From: Campylobacteraceae bacterium
GTDB lineage: Bacteria > Campylobacterota > Campylobacteria > Campylobacterales > Sulfurospirillaceae
DNA: 38,226 nucleotides
Reading direction: 5' to 3'
Assembly (NCBI GenBank): GCA_027055635.1
Contig: JALUMZ010000111.1
Coordinates: 1 to 38,226, forward strand
The translations under genes were made by a program, and so were the position numbers. Below are positions 24,822-34,476 of the stretch, one piece after another. Position 1 is the first letter of the stretch, and every line of letters starts with the position of its first letter. The notes under the pieces were generated by a model. That model was given only the letters and a program-made list of their open reading frames with translations. It had not been told where the DNA came from and made no database searches.

Positions 24822-25612
24822 GTTCTCCAACTCAAGAGCTTTTTCTCTAACAATCCTATAAGCCAGTTGATTATGATGCCTAGAATTGAGAGTATGGTTA
24901 CTCCCGCAAAGAGCCTCTCTAGATCATAAAGTGAGCCGGCCTCTAAGATATAGGCGCCTATACCGTAGTTTGCCCCTAGCATCTCTGCTGCCACTAGAAG
25001 GATGATTGCAATTGCGAGTGCTATTTTTAGACCAGAGAGGATACCCGGTAGTGCTGCTGGCAGTATAATTTTTCTGACGATAGATGACCACTTTAGACCA
25101 AAACTTTGCCCCATGCGGATAAAACTTCTATCTACATTATCGATTGCAGAGTATGTTGCTACTGCCATGGGCGCGAAAACTCCAAATGCTATAAGGGCAT
25201 ATTTTGAGCCCTCATCTATGCCAAACCATATGACAAACAGAGGTAAAAGAGCGATTTTGGGTATCGGGAATATCGCAGATACTATCGGTAAAAGTCCTGC
25301 TCTTGCAAAACTAAAGAGCCCGATTATTAAGCCAACACTTATACCGGCTATTGTACCCATTATGGAGCCTATGATGAGTCTCGTAAGTGAAGGAACAAGA
25401 TGTTTGAAGAGCAAGCCTGAATGGTACAGATCTAAAAAAGCCTGATAGACTCCTGATGGTCTTGGTAGAGTCAAATCAGATATAAATCCACTCCTTGTAC
25501 CCCACTCCAAAAGAGCAATTATAGTGATAAACACGATGGGCGACACATATACCATTGGTTTAGAGACAAAACCTCCGCCACGAAACTTTACTTCCCTTCT
25601 TTTTTTAGGCAT
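24818..25612 (-). CDS. SsuC/TauC-type ABC transporter permease
   Basis: Inner-membrane permease of a nitrate/sulfonate/taurine-family importer, 264 residues with about six hydrophobic segments. The BPD-type EAA loop is present as [26 protein letters not shown], and LPRPSGV near residue 50 is typical of SsuC/TauC. The start overlaps the ATPase gene by 8 bases with AAGGAG 7 bases upstream. Substrate is not determined; sulfonates, nitrate-like anions or thiamine pyrimidine precursors are carried by relatives. Confidence 0.85.
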   Translation of the reverse strand: MPKKRREVKFRGGGFVSKPMVYVSPIVFITIIALLEWGTRSGFISDLTLPRPSGVYQAFLDLYHSGLLFKHLVPSLTRLIIGSIMGTIAGISVGLIIGLFSFARAGLLPIVSAIFPIPKIALLPLFVIWFGIDEGSKYALIAFGVFAPMAVATYSAIDNVDRSFIRMGQSFGLKWSSIVRKIILPAALPGILSGLKIALAIAIILLVAAEMLGANYGIGAYILEAGSLYDLERLFAGVTILSILGIIINWLIGLLEKKLLSWRT

Positions 25613-26372
25613 CTATGAGCTCCTTGTCCGCGATTTGTGCCTCTTCTCTCATCAAATCCCACAGCTTTTTTTGCTTTTTACTTAACTCTTGTGCATAATC
25701 TTTTCTTTGCTCAAGAGGGATATCTATATCGACTATCTCTCGTATGACTGCTGGTCTGCGACCAAGTACTATTATTTTGTGTCCGAGTCTTACAGCTTCA
25801 TTAAGATTATGTGTGACATAGCAGGCTGTGAATTTTTCTCTGCTCCAAAGCTCTACTAAATCATCCATAAGAAGTTCTCTTGTTTGGCTGTCTAGTGCTG
25901 AGAGAGGCTCATCCATGAGCATAACCTCAGGGCGAACACTAAGTGCTCTAGCTATCGATACTCTCTGCTTCATGCCTCCACTTAACTGTTTTGGCAGAGC
26001 ATTTGCAAACTCACTCAATCTTGTTCTTTGAAGCACGCTTTTAACTATCTTGGCTATCTGTTTTTTCTTGATATTGTGATCTTCTAGCACCAAAGATATA
26101 TTTTTATAGACACTAAGCCATGGAAGCAGTGCAAAATCTTGAAATATATATGTCAGTGGATTTATAGAGTTTTGGTTCGGTAATCCTACTTGGATAACCT
26201 TTCCTTTATCAGGTTTTTCTAAGCCCCCGATAAATCTCAAAAGAGTAGATTTCCCACAGCCAGAAGGTCCTACAAGAGAGACAATTTGACCCTTTTTTAT
26301 CTCAAAACTTATATCTCTTAAGACCTCTACTTCACCATAGCTGTGAGAAATATTTTCTAAGCTTATATCCAT
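25605..26372 (-). CDS. SsuB/TauB-type ABC transporter ATP-binding protein
   Basis: ATPase of the same importer, 255 residues. Walker A GPSGCGKST, Q-loop YIFQDFALLPWLSV, signature LSGGMKQR, Walker B VMLMDEPLSALD and the switch histidine in YVTHNLNEA are present. The FALLPWLSV stretch is typical of this anion-importer branch. It starts 5 bases after the receptor gene stop, with no strong ribosome site, suggesting coupled translation. Confidence 0.87.
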   Translation of the reverse strand: MDISLENISHSYGEVEVLRDISFEIKKGQIVSLVGPSGCGKSTLLRFIGGLEKPDKGKVIQVGLPNQNSINPLTYIFQDFALLPWLSVYKNISLVLEDHNIKKKQIAKIVKSVLQRTRLSEFANALPKQLSGGMKQRVSIARALSVRPEVMLMDEPLSALDSQTRELLMDDLVELWSREKFTACYVTHNLNEAVRLGHKIIVLGRRPAVIREIVDIDIPLEQRKDYAQELSKKQKKLWDLMREEAQIADKELIDA

Positions 26373-26377
26373 CTGTT

Positions 26378-27394
26378 TTAGTATGTCTTTACATAGCTAG
26401 AGTCAACTAGCATATCCAGGGTAATACTCTTTTTTACTAGATTTTCAGATTTAAACCACTTTAATTGATCTTTTATACTGCCCATATCCAATTTTGCATC
26501 TCTATTTAATCTCATGGCACCATTTCTTATAGATGGAGCTGCTTTTTTATATGGTTTACTACTATATACATATTTATGTATGAGTTTTATCATCTTTTGC
26601 GCACCCTTTTCACCGAGCTTTTTATCTACTAGAGCATTATCAAAATCATCAACACCCTTAGAGTAGGCTTTTAGAAAAGCTTTTACCAATTTGGGCTTGT
26701 TCTTTGCGATTTTTGAAGATGTAAAAATTGTCGTAACTTGATAGTTTGGTATATAGTCATATACTCTGCCGATTATCTTGACTTTTTTACTTTTTGCAAG
26801 AGCTTTTGCGATGTGAGGTACTATAGACCATGCATCAATTTGTCCGGATTTTAGTGCACCTATAATAGCTCCAACCTTTTGTAGAGGTTTAAGTCTTATA
26901 TCGGAGGGACTAAATCCCTCTTTTTGAGCGATTTTATATGCAACATAGTGAAAAGATGAACCTGTTTGTGTTATTCCAAAAGTATGGTTCTTTAAATCAG
27001 CTGGAGTTTTAAGTCCACCCTCAAAAGCCTTTTTTGAGGCTAGTATCATTTGACCGTCTATCCCTTTCTCTTCGTGTAGTGCACCACCGATAACTTTGAT
27101 AGCGCCTTTTCCTGCTAGATTTATAAGGCCACCGGAGATTGCCGTTACACCAAAATCAACATCACCTGAAGCGATAGCAACTGCCATAGGTTGAGCAGCT
27201 TTAAAAAATTTAAACTCGACATCAAGTCCATTTTTCTTGAAATACCCTCGCTCATAAGCTACAAAACTTCCAGCATGTGAAGTAAATCTCAAAGCCCCCA
27301 CTCTTATCTTTTGCGACGCACTAGCTGTTTGTAAAAATACCAACCCTACCAAAGAGAACAGAATAACCAACCTACTCTTAAAACTCATCTTCAT
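26378..27394 (-). CDS. NMT1/SsuA-type periplasmic substrate-binding protein
   Basis: A 338-residue solute receptor with a Sec signal (LVILFSLVGLVFLQTASA). Family features include IRVGALRFTSHAGSFVAYERGYFKKNGLDVEF split over residues 30-61, ASGDVDFGV, and TFGITQTGSSFHYVAYK. These fit the NMT1/THI5-like and SsuA group. ATG 27394 has AAAGGAG 7 bases upstream. It heads a three-gene importer operon. A promoter with a perfect extended -10 (27526-27534) and a structured leader of about 125 bases precede it. Ligand unknown; I saw no convincing TPP or SAM aptamer to decide it. Confidence 0.85.
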   Translation of the reverse strand: MKMSFKSRLVILFSLVGLVFLQTASASQKIRVGALRFTSHAGSFVAYERGYFKKNGLDVEFKFFKAAQPMAVAIASGDVDFGVTAISGGLINLAGKGAIKVIGGALHEEKGIDGQMILASKKAFEGGLKTPADLKNHTFGITQTGSSFHYVAYKIAQKEGFSPSDIRLKPLQKVGAIIGALKSGQIDAWSIVPHIAKALAKSKKVKIIGRVYDYIPNYQVTTIFTSSKIAKNKPKLVKAFLKAYSKGVDDFDNALVDKKLGEKGAQKMIKLIHKYVYSSKPYKKAAPSIRNGAMRLNRDAKLDMGSIKDQLKWFKSENLVKKSITLDMLVDSSYVKTY

Positions 27395-27419
27395 TACACA
27401 ACTCCTTTAATTTTTTTAT

Positions 27420-27526
27420 TAACTGACCTTACGCACTAAACACATATCTGGGCAAAAAGAGAAAGTGTCATATGCGAGGCAGGTTTTGAAAGCCTAGCCA
27501 AAGCTAAGGTGAGAAAATCTCAGTTA
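27420..27526 (-). repeat. Structured leader related to the 14.9-kb repeat
   Basis: Ends pair as TAACTG/CAGTTA (27420-27425, 27521-27526) and ACCTTA/TAAGGT (27426-27431, 27505-27510), with a 10-base mini-hairpin insert on one side. Inside, CGCA/TGCG and ACAC/GTGT form one arm (27432-27476), and AGGC/GCCT another. The end CTGACCTTACGCACT (27423-27437) is identical to that of the element at 14919. It lies in the leader of the importer operon. Confidence 0.55.
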
Positions 27527-27534
27527 TTATACCA
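27526..27534 (-). promoter_or_regulatory. Extended -10 promoter for the SsuABC-type operon
   Basis: On the minus strand the bases are TGGTATAAT, a perfect extended -10. The transcript would begin near 27519, at the outer edge of the structured repeat, leaving a leader of about 125 bases before ATG 27394. Confidence 0.5.
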
Positions 27535-27647
27535 AATCTTCTCTAAAAATGTATAAATTATGTTAAGAAATCTTTAAGAAATATAAAAAATATTTTTAAT
27601 CTCTACATGTAAGTGCTTCCATAAGGCTATTTGATTATAATTATGGC

Positions 27648-27725
27648 ATTAGAAGTTTTGCTATATAGGGATTAGGGCACTTGGGGAGACTTAGGTTTTG
27701 TGCCCTGAAACTTCTTTTTCTTTTT
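27648..27725 (+). ncRNA. Candidate small RNA antisense to the murB 3' end
   Basis: A -10-like TATAAT (27636-27641) is followed by a nested stem: AGAAGTTT (27651-27658) with AAACTTCT (27708-27715), and AGGGCAC (27674-27680) with GTGCCCT (27700-27706). The stem is followed at once by TTTTC and TTTTT on the plus strand, as in an intrinsic terminator. The 3' half overlaps the last codons of murB on the other strand. No known RNA family is recognised. The promoter lacks a clear -35. The 296-base gap 27395-27690 otherwise holds the importer leader and AT-rich sequence. Confidence 0.4.
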
Positions 27726-28506
27726 GCTTTATCCATGGCAGTATCTCTATCTCAGTTTTTAGGATTATACCTAACTCTTCATAAACTCTTTTTTTTGCCA
27801 ACTCTATGAGGGTTATAGCCTCATCATAAGTTCCACCTCCAAGATTTACCAAAAAGTTTGCATGTTGCTCACTAAATGCCATGTTGCCTATCTTTTTACC
27901 CTTTAGTTTTACAGTATCTAGTAGTTTTCCCGCAAAATTTCCTTTTGGATTTTTGAAACAACTTCCGGCACTCGGAAAATTTGGTTGATTTTGTCTTAGT
28001 TTTTTGAACATATCTAAAAGCTCTAAGTCAAACCCATAATTTATCTCAAAGGTAGCCTCAAATACAACTTCTTTTATACCTGTATGTCTATATCCGAACT
28101 CTATATCTTTTTTATCGATCCAGCCAGATTGTGTTTTGATGGATTTTAAGTGGTTGAATACTTCCCACTCTTTGAGTCCGGCATTCATCTTTATCATGCC
28201 ACCTAGTGTTCCTGGCAACTTTTGCATGAGCTCAAAGTTTGCTAAGTTGTGTTTTTTTGCAAAAGAGAGGATTTTACCACTTTTTGTTGCTCCTCCGATA
28301 TGCAGAGTCTCTACACTTTTTTTTATAAAATTAAACTCTTTACCTAGCATGGCAAGCCTTGGAGGATTTGGAGACACTAGCAGATTATTTGCCCCTCCTA
28401 TCATGACATATGAGCTACAATCTCGAATCTCATCTATGATTTCAACTTTTAATTTTGGTCCTATTTTGATACTTGAATAACTACTAAAATCTATAGTTTT
28501 TTTCAT
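27691..28506 (-). CDS. murB: UDP-N-acetylenolpyruvoylglucosamine reductase
   Basis: FAD enzyme that completes UDP-MurNAc synthesis for peptidoglycan. The 271-residue length and the lack of the extra C-terminal domain fit the type II/short form. Motifs: IGGANNLLVS for FAD, KLPGTLGGMIKMNAG, FGYRHTGIKE with the active-site arginine region, and FPSAGSCFKNPKGNFAGKLLD with the catalytic serine/cysteine loop. ATG 28506 has AAGGAG 8 bases upstream. A terminator-like hairpin lies only a few bases before that ribosome site, so expression may be attenuated. The C-terminal tail (KQKEKEVSGHKT) is encoded by DNA that may double as a small-RNA terminator. Confidence 0.92.
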   Translation of the reverse strand: MKKTIDFSSYSSIKIGPKLKVEIIDEIRDCSSYVMIGGANNLLVSPNPPRLAMLGKEFNFIKKSVETLHIGGATKSGKILSFAKKHNLANFELMQKLPGTLGGMIKMNAGLKEWEVFNHLKSIKTQSGWIDKKDIEFGYRHTGIKEVVFEATFEINYGFDLELLDMFKKLRQNQPNFPSAGSCFKNPKGNFAGKLLDTVKLKGKKIGNMAFSEQHANFLVNLGGGTYDEAITLIELAKKRVYEELGIILKTEIEILPWIKQKEKEVSGHKT

Positions 28507-28523
28507 CTAATAATCTCCTTTTC

Positions 28524-28575
28524 AAAAAGCAAAGCTTCTTGAAAATTCCTCTCACTAAAGCTTTGCCTTTGGCAA
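28524..28575 (-). terminator. Terminator-like hairpin immediately upstream of murB
   Basis: On the minus strand GCAAAGCTT (28566-28558) pairs with AAGCTTTGC (28537-28529), extendable by three more pairs, and is followed by TTTTT (28528-28524). A competing hairpin TTGCC/GGCAA (28575-28563) uses the same left arm. It ends fluQ-side transcription or attenuates murB, because the murB ribosome site starts at 28520. Here fluQ-side means the fliQ gene upstream. Confidence 0.55.
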
Positions 28576-28635
28576 GAGAAGCTCTCATGATTATTACTCT
28601 TATTTGTTTTTTTGGAGCATGAAAGTTTCATCTAG

Positions 28636-28902
28636 TTAAAATATAAAAGTAGGTATCATCGTGATTATCTTAGTAGTAAACTCTATCATCATATTCATCA
28701 TCCAAGGCATCGTGAAGATAGCTACAACGATGACGAGTAAAATCTTTGGTACAAAACTAAGTGTCATCTCATTGATTTGTGTGGTTGCTTGAAATATACT
28801 GATAGCAAGTCCGGCGATGAGTCCTGCCATAAGCATAGGCATAGAGAGATAAAGAGCCATTTTAAAAGTCTCGATGCCTAGTCCGATAAATTTTGCTTCC
28901 AT
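28636..28902 (-). CDS. fliQ: Flagellar export apparatus protein FliQ
   Basis: Small inner-membrane component of the flagellar type III export gate, 88 residues with two hydrophobic helices (about 16-40 and 52-75). Conserved ISIFQATTQINEMTLSFVPK lies between them. The length is exactly that of the family. Its ATG directly follows the mqnD stop codon (TAAATG). It lies away from other flagellar genes, as flagellar genes often do in this phylum. Confidence 0.93.
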   Translation of the reverse strand: MEAKFIGLGIETFKMALYLSMPMLMAGLIAGLAISIFQATTQINEMTLSFVPKILLVIVVAIFTMPWMMNMMIEFTTKIITMIPTFIF

Positions 28903-29766
28903 TTAGCTCTCTCTTAACTCTTTGTATTTTGTAGGAATTAAAAAGTCCCTTACCTCTAGCTTTGTATCGTAAAAACCGTGGTTACACCCTATCTCAAAGA
29001 GTTTGTCTATAGCATTGTATTGCTTGTCATCCATGGTGATTGATTTGTCATTTGCATAGAGTTTTAGGTACTTTTGCAAAGTGGGAGCATCAACTCGTAT
29101 CAAATCTCTTTGCAGGAGCATTTTTGAGAGAAGGTTTTGGTTTTGGTGTGCCACTTTGACCGCTTTTGTCAAAGTCTCCTCATACTCTATGGCTTGATTT
29201 AGAGGAATTGATCGACGAATAGCCATGCCTCCTAGAGGAAGCGGCAAATCCTCTTTGCACTCTTGCATCCAAATATCCCAAAGCTCTCTCTCAACTTCTA
29301 GTTTTTCACTAAAATCAAGTATGCTCTCATGTATCAAAACGCCTGCATCAACTTCACCGTTTAAAACTGCATCTTCTATCTCTAAAAAGTTTTTATATAT
29401 AACCCTTGCATCAGGATAGGCTATCTTAAAAAGCAGAGCATTTGTTGTGTTTTCTCCGCTAAGGGCAACTTTAAAATTTCTCTTTAGCCTTTTATCTTTT
29501 AGCTTTACGACTTTTGGACCATAGCCTTCCCCAAAACTAACAGCAGTGCGAAGCAGGGCATACTCATCTCTGATTTTTGGATATAATCCAAAACTAATAG
29601 CAGTAATATCATAGATATTTTCCAAAGCTTTTAGATTCAGAGTCTCAATATCAAGTGCAATATTGTCAAAATTTACACCCTCTAAAGTGATCCAACCAAA
29701 CTTAATAGCATAGTACATAAATATATCGTCTGCGTCCGGTGAGTGAGCTACTATAATATTTCTCAA
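28903..29766 (-). CDS. mqnD: 1,4-dihydroxy-6-naphthoate synthase (futalosine menaquinone pathway)
   Basis: MqnD acts on cyclic dehypoxanthinyl futalosine to give 1,4-dihydroxy-6-naphthoate in the futalosine route to menaquinone used by Campylobacterota. The 287-residue protein starts with IVAHSPDADDIFMYYAIKFG, the hallmark of the family, and keeps DITAISFGLYP, GYGPKVV, GEVDAGVLIHES and LPLPLGGMAIRR. Menaquinone is the expected reductant for PsrC. Divergent from recA; both promoters contain the same 14-base element in opposite orientation. Confidence 0.9.
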   Translation of the reverse strand: MRNIIVAHSPDADDIFMYYAIKFGWITLEGVNFDNIALDIETLNLKALENIYDITAISFGLYPKIRDEYALLRTAVSFGEGYGPKVVKLKDKRLKRNFKVALSGENTTNALLFKIAYPDARVIYKNFLEIEDAVLNGEVDAGVLIHESILDFSEKLEVERELWDIWMQECKEDLPLPLGGMAIRRSIPLNQAIEYEETLTKAVKVAHQNQNLLSKMLLQRDLIRVDAPTLQKYLKLYANDKSITMDDKQYNAIDKLFEIGCNHGFYDTKLEVRDFLIPTKYKELRES

Positions 29767-29790
29767 AAAATCTCCTCTTGTATGTGAGTT

Positions 29791-29867
29791 TATTTTATCA
29801 CTTTGTGCTTGAAATTGTGCTTTTATCTTCCAAAAAATAGAAGTTTTAATAAAAAAGTGATAAAATA
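29791..29867. promoter_or_regulatory. Mirror-image divergent promoters of mqnD and recA
   Basis: AAAGTGATAAAATA occurs on the plus strand at 29854-29867 before recA and on the minus strand at 29804-29791 before mqnD, a perfect 14-bp inverted repeat 49 bases apart. Each copy holds TGATAAAAT, resembling an extended -10. Predicted starts are about 29873 (recA) and 29785 (mqnD). No LexA-type box is seen. Confidence 0.5.
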
Positions 29868-29891
29868 GTAAAAAAATAGATAAGGAATTTT

Positions 29892-32182
<2,291 letters not shown>

Positions 32183-32186
32183 ATAT

Positions 32187-32453
32187 ATGAGTAAGATTTT
32201 AAATGAGTTTGAAAAAGATGGTATAAAAAAGGGCGAGACTGCTTTTTATATCAAAATTTTCATTCTCATTTTGGCTGTTGTATTGTTTGGTATTTATGTA
32301 GGGGATGTTTTATTTGGAAAAAGCTCTTTAGAGGTGCTTTTAGATTTGCAAGAGAGTAGAGACAATCTAAAACAAAATGTTAAAATTATCAAAGAAAAAA
32401 ATGCTCTTTTACAAAAAGAGTATTTTGAGCTTAAGCAGCTAGAGCCTAACTGA
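32187..32453 (+). CDS. FtsB/DivIC-like small membrane protein
   Basis: An 88-residue bitopic protein: short cytoplasmic N-terminus, one membrane helix (about 22-43, FYIKIFILILAVVLFGIYVG), then a periplasmic coiled coil (about 50-85, LQESRDNLKQNVKIIKEKN). This topology fits the FtsB/DivIC septum family, which binds FtsL and FtsQ at the division site. It corresponds by position to the small gene after eno in Campylobacter. Sequence identity in this family is low, so the role is inferred from shape and context. Confidence 0.65.
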   Translation: MSKILNEFEKDGIKKGETAFYIKIFILILAVVLFGIYVGDVLFGKSSLEVLLDLQESRDNLKQNVKIIKEKNALLQKEYFELKQLEPN

Positions 32454-32476
32454 GATTAGGTGTGGGAGTAGAATTT

Positions 32477-33106
32477 ATGCGTATTTTTATTCTTTTATTA
32501 TTAGGTACTTTATGTTTTTCAAGAGAAAACCCTTTTGCTCCTGTAGAAAATATATCAAAATCTACTCAGCCAGTTAGACAGGACAAACAATTTGACAGGG
32601 CATATCTCTCTTTGCCGGATAGTGCAAGAATTTTGAAAAAACTTGATGTATATTATCAAAATTTAGATGGGTCAGTTTCCCACCGTTCTGTAAGTATAGA
32701 TAAAAAAATTGATTGGCATAATGAATTTATTTTTTCATATAAAAATAGTGGAAATATAAAGAACACAAGAGTTAAGTCTTTGTCCCCTAAGAGTACGGGA
32801 CATGGTATAAAAAGATACAAATACAAAGATTTTATTGCATTTCAAGTTGGCAATAAAAGGATGAAAATTATCACCAAAGATAGTAAAATACGAGATTTTA
32901 TGGTTGATAATCCCTATAAGATAGTCATTGATTTTAGGAGAGATACAAATTTTTTAACAAAAACTTTCAAAGTAAGGATGCCACCTTTTGTATCTATTGT
33001 TCTAGGAAATCATGACAAGTATTATAGAGTTGTAGTGACTTTAGATGGTCAATATCTCTATAACCTTAAAAAAGATAAGGGTGATTATGTAATCACCCTA
33101 AAGTAG
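32477..33106 (+). CDS. Periplasmic AMIN-domain protein
   Basis: A 209-residue secreted protein with a signal peptide (MRIFILLLLGTLCFSREN). The C-terminal half (about 115-205) fits an AMIN domain: KDFIAFQVGNKRMKI, NPYKIVIDFRRD and YRVVVTLDGQY. AMIN domains localise amidases and secretion proteins at peptidoglycan or the septum. By position it matches Campylobacter Cj1670 (CgpA, a glycoprotein), which is remembered and not checked. ATG 32477 has GGGAG 8 bases upstream and is preferred over in-frame GTG 32462. Its final codons contain a perfect 10-bp hairpin that may terminate the convergent gltA transcript. Confidence 0.7.
   Translation: MRIFILLLLGTLCFSRENPFAPVENISKSTQPVRQDKQFDRAYLSLPDSARILKKLDVYYQNLDGSVSHRSVSIDKKIDWHNEFIFSYKNSGNIKNTRVKSLSPKSTGHGIKRYKYKDFIAFQVGNKRMKIITKDSKIRDFMVDNPYKIVIDFRRDTNFLTKTFKVRMPPFVSIVLGNHDKYYRVVVTLDGQYLYNLKKDKGDYVITLK
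33078..33099. terminator. Bidirectional terminator embedded in the AMIN gene 3' end
   Basis: AGGGTGATTA (33078-33087) and TAATCACCCT (33090-33099) form a perfect 10-bp stem with a TG core. On the minus strand it is followed by TATCTTTTTTT, a good T-tract for ending gltA transcripts. On the plus strand the tail AAAGTAGTTTT is weaker. The stem is coding sequence for the last residues of the AMIN protein. Confidence 0.7.
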
Positions 33107-33120
33107 TTTTACCCAATCAC

Positions 33121-34401
33121 TTACTCTTTTGGTGTTTTCTCATCTGGTCCAAGATATAGTTGGCGAGGACGGGCAATCTTCATATCCGGTTGCTCTTTTA
33201 GTTCAATCCATTGAGCAATCCATCCCGGAGCTCTTCCCATAACAAATATTACTGCAAACATCTCTTTTGGAATTTTTAGAGCATTTAAAATAAGCCCTGA
33301 GTAGAAGTCTATATTTGGATATAGTTTTCTCTTTACAAAGTATTCGTCACTAAGTGCTATTTTTTCTATCTTATTTGCAATTTCTAGCAGGTGAGAATCT
33401 ATATCTAATTCATCTACTAATCTATCTCTTAGCTTTTTGAGTATAGTAGCTCTTGGGTCAAAATTTTTATATACTCTGTGTCCAAAGCCCATCAACCTAA
33501 AAGGATCATTTTTATCTTTTGCTTTTGCTATGTATTTATCTACATTTTCTACGCTTCCTATCATTTCGAGTTGGCGAATTACTGATTCGTTTGCTCCTCC
33601 ATGAGCTCTTCCCCAAAGAGCACTAACGCCGGTTGAGATGGCAGCATAAGGGTGTGCTTGAGTTGAAGCAACAACTCTAACAGCAGTTGTTGAAGCATTT
33701 TGTTCATGGTCTGCATGTAGAGTAAATATAGTATCAAGTGCCTCTATCTCTATCGGTTTTAATTCTATGTAGTTATGAGGGTACGCTCTTAGCATAAACA
33801 AGAAGTTTTCGGTAAATCCTTTTGTTAAGTCAGGATATATGACAGGATGACCTTGCGAATATCTATATGAAAAAGCTGCGATAGTTGGAATCTTTGCGAT
33901 GATTCTATGTGCCATCTCCATAACTTCTTCAGGAGTATCCATGTCTAGAGAATCAGAATAAAAAGCAGATAAAGATGCGATAGCAGAAGAGAGTATTGCC
34001 ATTGGGTGAGCATTGTCAGGAAATGCATCAAATAGTTTCTTCATACTTTCATTTATATAAGATCTCTTTTTTAACTCAAACTGAAATGCTTTGAGTTTTT
34101 CTTCTGAAGGCAGTTCTTTGTGTAGCAAAAGATATGCGACATCTAAAAAAGTCTTCTTGGTAGCAAGATAAGATATATCATATCCACGATACATCAATTT
34201 ACCTTTTGCCCCGTCTATATAGGTGATTTTAGATCTACAGCTTGCTGTTGAAGTGAAACCTCTGTCAAATGTAAACATACCGGTATCTTTATAAAATGAA
34301 GATATATCTACGACATCTGGTCCTAATGTTGGCTGAAGTATAGGAAAATCAAACTTTTCCCCTGTTCGGTTGTCTATAACTGTGATACTTTCTTTGCTCA
34401 T
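33121..34401 (-). CDS. gltA: Citrate synthase
   Basis: Condenses acetyl-CoA with oxaloacetate; in sulfur-oxidising or -reducing Campylobacterota it operates with oxidative or reductive TCA reactions. The 426-residue length and DNRTGEKFDFPIL start fit the type II enzyme of Gram-negative bacteria. Active-site segments are LHADHEQNASTTAVR, RAHGGANESVI and GFGHRVYKNFDPRA, and the C-terminus has GRAPGWIAQWIE. ATG 34401 has AAAGGAG 4-5 bases upstream and is chosen over in-frame starts to 34428. A TATAAT (minus strand, 34427-34432) lies just before it. Transcription probably ends at the hairpin inside the AMIN gene. Confidence 0.95.
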   Translation of the reverse strand: MSKESITVIDNRTGEKFDFPILQPTLGPDVVDISSFYKDTGMFTFDRGFTSTASCRSKITYIDGAKGKLMYRGYDISYLATKKTFLDVAYLLLHKELPSEEKLKAFQFELKKRSYINESMKKLFDAFPDNAHPMAILSSAIASLSAFYSDSLDMDTPEEVMEMAHRIIAKIPTIAAFSYRYSQGHPVIYPDLTKGFTENFLFMLRAYPHNYIELKPIEIEALDTIFTLHADHEQNASTTAVRVVASTQAHPYAAISTGVSALWGRAHGGANESVIRQLEMIGSVENVDKYIAKAKDKNDPFRLMGFGHRVYKNFDPRATILKKLRDRLVDELDIDSHLLEIANKIEKIALSDEYFVKRKLYPNIDFYSGLILNALKIPKEMFAVIFVMGRAPGWIAQWIELKEQPDMKIARPRQLYLGPDEKTPKE

Positions 34402-34426
34402 ATTCTCTCCTTTACAATCATTTTCC

Positions 34427-34432
34427 ATTATA
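34427..34432 (-). promoter_or_regulatory. -10 element for gltA
   Basis: TATAAT on the minus strand, preceded by TAG. The predicted start near 34420 leaves a leader of about 20 bases containing AAAGGAG. It argues against the longer coding start at 34428. Confidence 0.5.
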
Positions 34433-34476
34433 CTACAAGATAGTTTATTAGAAAAAGCAGGATATATTAAATTATA

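Noticed and set aside
27395..27540. TPP riboswitch upstream of the NMT1/SsuA-type importer (a CTGAGA string is present on the minus strand)
   Set aside because: CTGAGA here is part of a GAGA-TTT-TCTC mini-hairpin and the second conserved half with ACCTGA and the GGATAAT-like region is missing. The fold does not match the aptamer.
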